Below the pieces are notes generated by a model that did not search any database, was not told the DNA's origin, and was given only the letters and a program-made list of their open reading frames with translations. A program made the translations under genes and the position numbers. From positions 186,001 through 250,000 of the forward strand of contig JAXMKZ010000005.1 in assembly GCA_034370385.1 (NCBI GenBank): a DNA stretch of 64,000 nucleotides, read 5' to 3'. Position 1 is the first letter of the stretch. Each line of letters opens with the position of its first letter. The DNA comes from Coriobacteriia bacterium (GTDB lineage: Bacteria; Actinomycetota; Coriobacteriia; Anaerosomatales; PHET01). Shown in pieces: positions 39,081 to 46,010 of the stretch.

Positions 39081-39947
39081 CTACCTGCGGGGAAGCGATG
39101 AAGCTGCGAGGGCTCTTCCTGTCGGGGTGGCCGCCAGCCCGCCGGTGGATGTCTCGCGCAGGCTCGGCGGCAACGAGCGGCCGACGTGGGCCTGGGCATC
39201 GACGACCTCGTCGAAGGGGATTCGACAGCACACATCGGCCATCGCGAGTTCGGCGGCAGCAAGGGCCACGGCGGCGCCGGTCGCGTTGCGATGCACGCAG
39301 GGGACCTCGACCAGGCCTCCGACGGGATCGCAGATGAGCCCCATCAGGCCTTGAAGCGCGAGGGATGCGGCATGGCCAACCTGCTGGGGCGACCCGCCCG
39401 ACAGCGTCACGGCTGCCGCTGCTGCCATTGCGGCTCCCGAGCCGATCTCGGCCTGACAGCCCCCGGCCGCTCCGGACAGCGTGGCGCGCGAAGCGATGAT
39501 GCCCCCGATGCCCGCCGCGACGAAGAGCGCGTCGATCAGCAGTTCGTCATCGGCTGCGGCGCGCTCAGCGATGGTGAGCACCACGGCGGGCAGGATGCCC
39601 GAGGCGCCACCGGTCGGTGCGGCGACGACTCTGCCCATGGTCGCGTTGACCTCGGCTGTTGCCAGAGCAGCTGCCAGCGTAGCTGCGAAGGTTCCACCGA
39701 TGGGTCCCCCCTCAGAGGTGCTCACCCGCTTGGCGTCGCCGCCCACGAGTCCGCTGCGCGACCGCGTGTCCGCAGCCAGTCCGCGGGCGACCGCCTCGCG
39801 CATCGTTAGCAGGGTGTCGAGCATCCGCGTCCTGAGGACGACGACTGCCTCACCGGACTCCTCGGCCTCGCGCGCTATCACGGCTGCGACGAGCGAACCG
39901 GCTTCGAGCCCATCCTGGCTCAATTCTGCGTAAGATGTGTATGCCAC
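39081..39947 (-). CDS. sdaAA: L-serine dehydratase, iron-sulphur-dependent, alpha subunit
   Basis: 288 residues from GTG 39947 (AAGGAG upstream); the frame extends 52 codons 5' without support. Typical phrases: VVLRTRMLDTLLTMREAV, MGRVVAAPTGGASGILP, LSGAAGGCQAEIGSGAAMAA and DPVGGLVEVPCVHRNATGA, which supply the cysteines for the 4Fe-4S cluster that activates serine. It converts L-serine to pyruvate and ammonia. The beta subunit gene lies 4.6 kb away at 44545. A TACAAT -10-like element at 39982-39987 may drive it. Confidence 0.93.
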   Translation of the reverse strand: MAYTSYAELSQDGLEAGSLVAAVIAREAEESGEAVVVLRTRMLDTLLTMREAVARGLAADTRSRSGLVGGDAKRVSTSEGGPIGGTFAATLAAALATAEVNATMGRVVAAPTGGASGILPAVVLTIAERAAADDELLIDALFVAAGIGGIIASRATLSGAAGGCQAEIGSGAAMAAAAAVTLSGGSPQQVGHAASLALQGLMGLICDPVGGLVEVPCVHRNATGAAVALAAAELAMADVCCRIPFDEVVDAQAHVGRSLPPSLRETSTGGLAATPTGRALAASSLPRR

Positions 39948-40097
39948 TGACGTCTCCTTGCACAGTGTCTTCTCAGGGGTGATTGTACGCTCGTGGAGGA
40001 TTGCGTGAGGTGGCCCGCGCGTGGCACCGCACCTGCTCAGCACCGGGCACGGTTCGACGCGACCGAGTTGCGGAGTCTGGACACGAAGGGGTTTGCC

Positions 40098-41375
40098 ATG
40101 CACAGCCGTACCGCCGCACTCGCCGCACTGATCGCGCTGCTCACCGTCTCTCCGGGCATCGCCGTAGCGCGTCCAGCGGCCCCGGTCGCTGTCGACGCGT
40201 ACGTTTCAGACGTCTTCCAAGAGAACGTACACCCCGAAGACTTCCTCCGGGTCGTGAATCTTGAGTGGCCCTTGGTGGAGGATGCAGGCGCATACGAAGT
40301 GAGGAGTCCGAACAGGGGGTGGTCGTTCCGGTGCCAGTCGGTGTTCGAGACGCTGACCCCGAGCGATCCGCGCACCGCGGTTGTCGACGGGTTGCCTCTT
40401 GAGATGATCTTCGCGAAGGGCTTCTCGGCCACGTGGCACCTTCCGCTCGGCACCGTGACGACGCCCGGCGGAGGTACGGTGACGCTGTTCCCTGCGGGCG
40501 AGACCGAAGTCGAGATTCGGGCATTGCCAACGAGCACGTCACCGATCATCGAAGCTAGTGACCCTGTCACCGCGACCGTGACGTGGCGCGATCAGCCGAC
40601 GGTATCGACGATTGCGGTCGTACCAACGCCCTGGGGCGTCCGCATTGTGCGAGCCACCAGCGGAGGTCAGCTCACGCTCGCCGGTCGGCTCGAGGCGAGG
40701 GTGGCTCGCGGAACGTTTGGCCAGGTCGAACAGTACTCGAGGGTCGGCAGCGCCGAGACCTGGGACCCGCTGAGGGATCTGTCGGACTATCCGGCTCGCG
40801 GCATGACGTCGCTCGTTCTTGGAGCAGACCCCACCGTGTGGCCTCGTTACGGGTACGTGTTGCCGGGAGGCTTCACCTACGGGCGCGTTCGTGCGGGTTC
40901 GACGGTGTTTGATCCGCGGACGGCGGTGGTCACGTATCGGCAGAGCTTCGCGGGCGACATCCTTGAAGTCCCCGACGATAGCGACCAGTTCGTTCGCCTT
41001 GGGGCGTCGGTCACCGATAGAACCTACAGGCCGAAGGTGGCACCGCGCCTGGGGAGGCCGACCGTCGCGCAGAGAATGGGACGAGGCACGAAGTCATGGA
41101 CCGCGACGATCTCGGACGCAGCGAGGGCCAAGGCGCCCGTTCGGTGGGCGCTGTATCGGAAGAAGGCCGGAGTCGCCGCAGGAACCGTCCCCGCCACGGG
41201 CTGGGCTCGCGTCGCCAGAGGCACGGCGCGCTACAGCTCTCTGTCCGGGCCGCTCTCCCGGTACCGGGTTACCGTTCCGGTGTCGAAGAGCGGAACGTAC
41301 CGGCTCGACGTGACCTACCCGGGCTCGTCAGTGGCTCGTCCCGATGGCTTCTCGAAGTCCTTCAGCGCGCGATAG
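40098..41375 (+). CDS. Secreted protein with C-terminal beta-rich domain, 425 aa
   Basis: ATG 40098 with AAGGGG upstream. A signal peptide (TAALAALIALLTVSPGIAVA) precedes a mature protein with no recognised catalytic motif; the first part has beta-rich stretches (YEVRSPNRGWSFRCQSVFET). The last ~110 residues (GTKSWTATISDAARAK, VRWALYRKKAG, SKSGTYRLDVTYPGSSVA) resemble the C-terminal domain of the RCC1-repeat and large surface proteins here, and may mediate surface attachment. Function unknown. A terminator follows. Confidence 0.78.
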   Translation: MHSRTAALAALIALLTVSPGIAVARPAAPVAVDAYVSDVFQENVHPEDFLRVVNLEWPLVEDAGAYEVRSPNRGWSFRCQSVFETLTPSDPRTAVVDGLPLEMIFAKGFSATWHLPLGTVTTPGGGTVTLFPAGETEVEIRALPTSTSPIIEASDPVTATVTWRDQPTVSTIAVVPTPWGVRIVRATSGGQLTLAGRLEARVARGTFGQVEQYSRVGSAETWDPLRDLSDYPARGMTSLVLGADPTVWPRYGYVLPGGFTYGRVRAGSTVFDPRTAVVTYRQSFAGDILEVPDDSDQFVRLGASVTDRTYRPKVAPRLGRPTVAQRMGRGTKSWTATISDAARAKAPVRWALYRKKAGVAAGTVPATGWARVARGTARYSSLSGPLSRYRVTVPVSKSGTYRLDVTYPGSSVARPDGFSKSFSAR

Positions 41376-41406
41376 CCCAGGGGCATCAGGTTCAGTTCGG
41401 CAAAGG

Positions 41407-41430
41407 GCCTCCGCCGCCAAGGACGGAGGC
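41407..41430 (+). terminator. Terminator after the secreted-protein gene
   Basis: GCCTCCG (41407-41413) pairs with CGGAGGC (41424-41430), followed by TCTT, 31 bases after the stop codon at 41375 and just before the feo promoter. Confidence 0.7.
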
Positions 41431-41432
41431 TC

Positions 41433-41461
41433 TTGACGTGCGGCCGACAGCGGAATAGTAT
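41433..41461 (+). promoter_or_regulatory. Promoter of the feo unit
   Basis: TTGACG at 41433-41438 and TAGTAT at 41456-41461 with a 17-base spacer. The -10 element forms the first bases of an inverted repeat, so repressor binding there would occlude polymerase. Confidence 0.7.
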
Positions 41462-41493
41462 GTGCGTACACCATGACTTAGCACATACTAAGT
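41456..41493. promoter_or_regulatory. Two overlapping inverted repeats at the feo promoter (candidate iron-regulator operator)
   Basis: Repeat 1: TAGTATGTGC (41456-41465) with GCACATACTA (41481-41490), perfect over 10 bp with a 15-base gap. Repeat 2: ACTTAG (41476-41481) with CTAAGT (41488-41493), perfect with a 6-base gap, similar in layout to DtxR/IdeR/MntR sites (TTAG...CTAA). Both lie between the -10 box and feoA. Confidence 0.6.
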
Positions 41494-41514
41494 CCTTCGC
41501 ACAGGGAGCCTTCA

Positions 41515-41790
41515 ATGCCCGAAACCGAGCGCACTCAGATCGACCCTCTTGCGTGCGAGACGTGCGCACTGTCCAGCGCTCGCGGTGGCGATCACATCGA
41601 GATCATCGCGGTCGAAGATGAACACGCTCGGGTTCAGGCCCTGAGATTCGGCATGGCGGAAGGTGCATGTGTGCAGTGCATCACCCGTATCCCGGCGGGC
41701 CCCATCGTGATCAGAAGCGGCCGGCAGGAGATCGCGGTCGGCAGGTCACTTGCGGACCGCATCCGAATCCGCCGCACGGCCCGCAGCTAG
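41515..41790 (+). CDS. feoA: FeoA-domain protein, 91 aa
   Basis: Residues ~25-85 form the SH3-like FeoA barrel (DHIEIIAVEDEHARVQALRF, GMAEGACVQCITRIPAGPIV). An extra N-terminal segment has CETC (C14, C17), not typical of FeoA. FeoA assists ferrous iron uptake by FeoB. It begins the unit feoA-feoB-(8-Cys protein). Confidence 0.88.
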   Translation: MPETERTQIDPLACETCALSSARGGDHIEIIAVEDEHARVQALRFGMAEGACVQCITRIPAGPIVIRSGRQEIAVGRSLADRIRIRRTARS

Positions 41791-41848
41791 CGCCAGCGCG
41801 ACGGCCGCGTGGAAGAGACCCAGCGACTGACCCGCAAGGAGTTACTAG

Positions 41849-43735
41849 ATGACGCCCACATCTGACCCCACAAAGACCGCCGACGCGCTGTGCCACTGTC
41901 ACCCGAGCGGCACGGAGGCGAGGCAGGGCGTCGACACCGTCGTCCTTGCGGGCAACCCGAACGTAGGCAAGTCGGTGGTATTCGCCGCCTTCACCGGCAC
42001 GTATGTGGACGTCTCGAACTTTCCGGGCACCACGGTCGAGCTCATGCGGGGCCGCTTCGGCGACATCGACGTCATCGACACGCCGGGTGTGTACGGAGTA
42101 TCGAGCTTCAATGACGAGGAGCGCGTCGCCCGCGACATCATCCTCACCGCTGACGTGGTGGTGAACGTGGTCGACGCGGTCCACCTCGAGCGCGATCTCT
42201 TCTTGACTCTGCAGCTGATCGACATGGGCAAGCGCATGGTGGTCGCGCTCAACATGGCCGACGAGGCGCGCAAGCGTGGAGTCGGCATCGATCGGGACCT
42301 GCTCGAAGACCTTCTGGGCGTTCCGGTCATCGAGACGGTGGCCGTCACCGGCGCGGGCATGGAGGAGCTTAAGACGTCGCTCGCACGCGGACGCTCGGGA
42401 CACGCCGACCACGAGCTGGAGTCCGACATCATCGAGATGGCCACGCTCGTAGGCACGCGGGCGGAGGCCCTCATGGTGCTTGAGGGCGATACGGTCGTCA
42501 GTGAGAGACACGGCATCGAGCCGCGAGCGCTGCGTGACGAGATCTACCTCAGGCGGCGCGACCGCGTGAACGACATCTGCCACCACGTGGTCACCGAGAC
42601 CACGCAGGGAGCGTCGTTCTCGGCTCGGCTCTCGCACTGGATGATGCACCCGGCGACGGGTCTGCCGATGCTTCTACTGCTGCTGTGGGGGATGTGGATC
42701 ATCCTCGGGCAGTGGATAGCCGGCGGTGTGGTCGGCGTGCTCGAAGAGAGCCTGATGCTTGCCTACTGGGTTCCGTTCGTCCAAGGCCTCGTCGAATCGG
42801 TCTTCGCTACGGGATCGGCCATGTACACCATCCTGGCCGGGGAGTTCGGCGTGCTCACCATGACCCCCACGTATCTTGTCGGGGTGATCCTTCCGCTTGT
42901 CGTCGGCTTCCAGCTGCTGATGGCGCTCTTGGAGGATTCGGGCTACCTGCCACGCGTTGCGGCGCTCGCCGATCGTTCGCTTACCAGTGTGGGGCTCAAC
43001 GGACGGGCGATCATTCCGCTGATCCTGGGCCTGGGCTGCGTGACGATGGGAACGCTCACCACGCGCATCCTTGGCAGCAGACGTGAGCGCTTCATCGCCA
43101 CCGCGCTCATGGCCATCGCCGTTCCCTGCTCCGCGCAGCTTGCCGTCATCGCCGGCTTGATGGCCAGGACGGGCCCCTACTACTCCGCGCTGTACGTCTT
43201 CTTTCTCGTCGTGGTCTTCGGAGTCGTTGGGGCGGTGCTCAACCGGTTCGTGCCGGGGCAGTCCACCGATCTGCTGATCGACCTACCGTCGCTGCGGATA
43301 CCGCGGCTGGACAATGTCGTGCGCAAGAGCGGCACCAAGGTGTGGCACTTCATGAAGGAGGTCACCCTGTTCTTCGCGGCTGGTGCGTTGATCATCTCGG
43401 TGCTCGAGGTGACGGGTGTCCTCGGCTGGATCATCACGGTAGCGGCGCCACTGACCGTGGGCTGGCTGGGGTTGCCCGCGGAGGCGGCGACCGCCTTCGT
43501 GATGGGCTTCGTGCGCCGTGACTTCGGCGCCACCGCGTTCTTCACGATGGAGCTCACCGACGCCCAGCTGCTCGTCGGCATGGTCACCATCACGCTGTTC
43601 GTGCCGTGCATCGCCTCGGCCATGGTCATCCTCAAGGAGCGAGGATGGGGCTTCTTCGTCGGCCTGTTCGCCGGATCGATCGGGGTCGCGTTTCTCGTGG
43701 GCGGGCTTATCGCCCGGCTGCTCGGGGTGGTGTAG
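41849..43735 (+). CDS. feoB: Ferrous iron transporter FeoB
   Basis: 628 residues. The GTPase domain has G1 GNPNVGKS (35-42), G3 DTPG (77-80) and G4 NMAD (135-138). The membrane domain has paired gate segments, PLVVGFQLLMALLEDSGYLPR, the Cys-containing LGLGCVTMGTLTTR and NVVRKSGTKVWHFMKEV. It imports Fe2+ anaerobically. Odd feature: the N-terminus carries a CHCH motif (C15-H18), a possible metal-binding extension before the GTPase. It is shorter than E. coli FeoB (about 770) but within the range of compact versions. ATG follows GGAG at the usual distance. Confidence 0.95.
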   Translation: MTPTSDPTKTADALCHCHPSGTEARQGVDTVVLAGNPNVGKSVVFAAFTGTYVDVSNFPGTTVELMRGRFGDIDVIDTPGVYGVSSFNDEERVARDIILTADVVVNVVDAVHLERDLFLTLQLIDMGKRMVVALNMADEARKRGVGIDRDLLEDLLGVPVIETVAVTGAGMEELKTSLARGRSGHADHELESDIIEMATLVGTRAEALMVLEGDTVVSERHGIEPRALRDEIYLRRRDRVNDICHHVVTETTQGASFSARLSHWMMHPATGLPMLLLLLWGMWIILGQWIAGGVVGVLEESLMLAYWVPFVQGLVESVFATGSAMYTILAGEFGVLTMTPTYLVGVILPLVVGFQLLMALLEDSGYLPRVAALADRSLTSVGLNGRAIIPLILGLGCVTMGTLTTRILGSRRERFIATALMAIAVPCSAQLAVIAGLMARTGPYYSALYVFFLVVVFGVVGAVLNRFVPGQSTDLLIDLPSLRIPRLDNVVRKSGTKVWHFMKEVTLFFAAGALIISVLEVTGVLGWIITVAAPLTVGWLGLPAEAATAFVMGFVRRDFGATAFFTMELTDAQLLVGMVTITLFVPCIASAMVILKERGWGFFVGLFAGSIGVAFLVGGLIARLLGVV

Positions 43736-43738
43736 ACG

Positions 43739-43957
43739 ATGACGATCCTGCCGGTCTGCCCCAGCTGCGGGCTCGAGTCACCCGAGGTGCGCTGCCCGCG
43801 CTGTAACGCGCTCAAGGCGATTGGTTGCAGCGGCGCGTGCACGATGTGCGGCTCCAAGAAGACCTGCTCGACCGGGAGCGCGCCCGCGGGCACTGCACGG
43901 CCCAGCGACGAGGCGCGCGAGGACGAGGAGCACCCGGGCACGCCGCTCGAGCGCTGA
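43739..43957 (+). CDS. Small 8-cysteine zinc-ribbon-like protein in the feo unit, 72 aa
   Basis: ATG 43739 lies 3 bases after the feoB stop. Cysteines: C7, C10, C19, C22, C30, C34, C37 and C43, arranged CPSC...CPRC...CSGACTMC...C. The tail is Asp/Glu-rich and disordered. It resembles a zinc ribbon followed by a second Cys cluster. The location suggests a role with FeoB comparable to FeoC, which also can carry a cysteine cluster, but there is no FeoC winged helix here. Function not assigned. Confidence 0.75.
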   Translation: MTILPVCPSCGLESPEVRCPRCNALKAIGCSGACTMCGSKKTCSTGSAPAGTARPSDEAREDEEHPGTPLER

Positions 43958-44004
43958 GGGCACCTGGCGGGTCGGGGGTGGCGGGCTGCGATACACTCGC
44001 AACC

Positions 44005-44532
44005 ATGGACAACTCACTCTTCATCCGCCGGGCGGGCGAGGCCGACATCGGAGTGCTCGTCGACTTCAGGCTCGAGATGTTTCGCGCTATGGGCTGGACC
44101 GACGAGGGCCGGCTCGTTGAACTGGCCGAGCGCTACGACCTCTACGTCCGCGCCGCCATGGTCAGCCGCGACTTCGTGGGGTGGATCGCCGAGCTGGACG
44201 GAGAGGCGGTCGGATCGGTGGCCGTGCTGTGGGAGGTCGTGCCGCCGACGGTTCGCAATCTGAGCGGGCGGCAGGCGTACATACTGGCGCTCTACGTGGT
44301 GCCGGCAGCCCGACACCGCGGAATCGCGACCCAGTTGCTTGAAACCGCAGTGGGTTACGCCCGGGAGGAGGGCGCCGACGTGGTGTCGCTCCATTACAGC
44401 CCTGCCGGGCGCAGCCTGTACGAGCGCTTCGGGTTCGCGTCGTCTCCGGAGATGCGCCTGTTCACCGATCCGGATAGCGCCTCATGGGCGCCTGTCGCAC
44501 CCGCACACACGGATGCTGACGACGCGGACTGA
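44005..44532 (+). CDS. GNAT-family N-acetyltransferase
   Basis: 175 residues from ATG 44005. IRRAGEADIGVLVDFRLEMF is a common GNAT start, and YVVPAARHRGIATQLLETAV holds the acetyl-CoA-binding RxxGxA/G motif. GRSLYERFGFASSPEMRLF completes the fold. Substrate unknown. There is no Shine-Dalgarno site; TACACT (43992-43997) ends 7 bases before the ATG, so the mRNA may be leaderless. Confidence 0.85.
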   Translation: MDNSLFIRRAGEADIGVLVDFRLEMFRAMGWTDEGRLVELAERYDLYVRAAMVSRDFVGWIAELDGEAVGSVAVLWEVVPPTVRNLSGRQAYILALYVVPAARHRGIATQLLETAVGYAREEGADVVSLHYSPAGRSLYERFGFASSPEMRLFTDPDSASWAPVAPAHTDADDAD

Positions 44533-44544
44533 AGGAAGCCCCTT

Positions 44545-45216
44545 TCAGATCGCGGGCACGCTCCGGACCGCCGACACGCCTGAGAGCGCGGCGATACGAT
44601 CGGAGGTCGCATCATCGACCTCGGCATCCGTCTCGATGAGCATGAGCGCACGAGCGCCCCGGCGTTCGCGGGACACGCTCATCCGCGCGATGTTGACCCC
44701 GCTTTCGGCGAGAATACCCGTCACGGCCGCTATCTCGCCCAGCCGGTCCTCATGCTCAACCACGAGGAGGGGCATTTCGCCTTCGATCTCGACGTCGAAG
44801 CCGTCGATGGCGGTGATGAGGACATCACCCCCTCCGAGCGAGGACCCGCATACCGACATCGTGTGACCATCGTGCGCGCGCAGCATGAGCCGCGCGGAGT
44901 TCGGGTGCACCTCGCCCAGGTCCGCTTCGGCGAACGTGACCGTGAGCCCGCTGTGCGTGGCGAGTTCGAACGCGGTCACGATGCGCGCATCGTCGGGCGT
45001 GAGTCCCAGCAGGCCTGCGACCAGTGCCAGATCGGTGCCGTGACCGGTGCCGGTGGAGGCGAAGGACCCGTGGAGTTCGATGTGAGCGGCTTGGGGCGTT
45101 CCGCCGAACACCGCGCGCGCGAGCGCTCCGAGCCGGACCGCACCCGCGGTGTGGCTGGAACTCGGTCCGATCATGATGGGACCGACGACGTCGAAGATGC
45201 TGCGTTGGCGTGCCAT
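44545..45216 (-). CDS. sdaAB: L-serine dehydratase, iron-sulphur-dependent, beta subunit
   Basis: 223 residues from ATG 45216 (a GTG five codons upstream is also possible). Typical start SIFDVVGPIMIGPSSSHTAGA, then HGSFASTGTGHGTDLALV and NSARLMLRAHDG. The C-terminal ACT domain (LLVVEHEDRLGEIAAVTGIL) probably binds serine. It pairs with the alpha subunit encoded at 39081; the feo unit, the GNAT gene and a secreted-protein gene lie between them. Confidence 0.93.
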   Translation of the reverse strand: MARQRSIFDVVGPIMIGPSSSHTAGAVRLGALARAVFGGTPQAAHIELHGSFASTGTGHGTDLALVAGLLGLTPDDARIVTAFELATHSGLTVTFAEADLGEVHPNSARLMLRAHDGHTMSVCGSSLGGGDVLITAIDGFDVEIEGEMPLLVVEHEDRLGEIAAVTGILAESGVNIARMSVSRERRGARALMLIETDAEVDDATSDRIAALSGVSAVRSVPAI

Positions 45217-45225
45217 TCGCTCATG

Positions 45226-45249
45226 GTACACCGCAGTTCCATGGTGTAC
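45226..45249. promoter_or_regulatory. Inverted repeat in the divergent promoter space of sdaAB
   Basis: GTACACC (45226-45232) pairs with GGTGTAC (45243-45249) around 10 bases, between sdaAB and the divergent membrane-anchored gene. A TATGCT -10-like box at 45268-45273 lies downstream. It could bind a regulator of either gene. Confidence 0.4.
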
Positions 45250-45322
45250 TCGCTGTACCCGGGAGAGTATGCTGTGTCGGCGCGTGAGCGCCGTTCAGGC
45301 AGGCAGGGAGAAGGAGAATCGA

Positions 45323-45904
45323 ATGACAGAGCAGACCCAGAGTTCGAACCAGCAGACCATCGTCATCGGTCTGGTGGTCATCGCGGCGCTTCTCGCGGTG
45401 ATCGTGGGAGTCTTGGTGTATCAGCAGACCCAGAACGCGATTCCGGCACCGACCGTCCAGTCCGCACCCACCGGCGCGGCAGGCGACGCGGCAGGACAGC
45501 AGATGCCTCCCACCGGAATGGGCGGAGCGGCGATGGGCGGCAGTGCCGCGCCGGCTGAGTTCGACCCGAAGACAGCCACCGCAGTACCGGAGGGCACCGA
45601 GCCCGAAGCGTTCGTCGAGGGCTACTACAAGGCATGCGAGGACGGCGACTGGACGGGCGCGTTCGACGCTCTTCCGGTAGACAAGAAGGCCGGCAACTCG
45701 CCGGACGCTCTGAAGGAGCAGGTCAGCGGCTACGGCATCAAGGGTTTCAAGATCACCGGTGCGACGACCGAGGGTGACAAGAGTATCGTCAAGGTCGAGC
45801 AGGTCACCGGCCAGTACGGCACGTTCGAGAACACGTGGACGTTCGTCAAGGGCGACAAGGGCGTCTGGCTTGTCGAGAGCAAGGCCGTCACCGGCATGAA
45901 GTAG
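45323..45904 (+). CDS. Membrane-anchored extracytoplasmic protein, 193 aa
   Basis: ATG 45323 with AAGGAG upstream. An N-terminal anchor (TIVIGLVVIAALLAVIVGVL) is followed by a Pro/Gly/Met/Ala-rich linker and a C-terminal domain from ~95 (PEAFVEGYYKACEDGDWTGA, NTWTFVKGDKGVWLVES). This resembles the NTF2-like/DUF4878-type fold with a conserved FVEGYYKA(C) helix and paired strands. Function unknown. Followed by a strong terminator. Confidence 0.75.
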   Translation: MTEQTQSSNQQTIVIGLVVIAALLAVIVGVLVYQQTQNAIPAPTVQSAPTGAAGDAAGQQMPPTGMGGAAMGGSAAPAEFDPKTATAVPEGTEPEAFVEGYYKACEDGDWTGAFDALPVDKKAGNSPDALKEQVSGYGIKGFKITGATTEGDKSIVKVEQVTGQYGTFENTWTFVKGDKGVWLVESKAVTGMK

Positions 45905-45931
45905 TGCCCACGGCATGAGTGCACGACAGTG

Positions 45932-45955
45932 CGGCCGCCCCGAAAGGGGCGGCCG
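45932..45955 (+). terminator. Terminator after the membrane-anchored protein gene
   Basis: A perfect 10-bp stem, CGGCCGCCCC (45932-45941) with GGGGCGGCCG (45946-45955), GAAA tetraloop, followed by TTTCG. Confidence 0.85.
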
Positions 45956-46010
45956 TTTCGTGTTCGGGGGAAAGGCCGCGCAGTCGGTGGCGAGTGCTAC
46001 GCTGGCGCGT

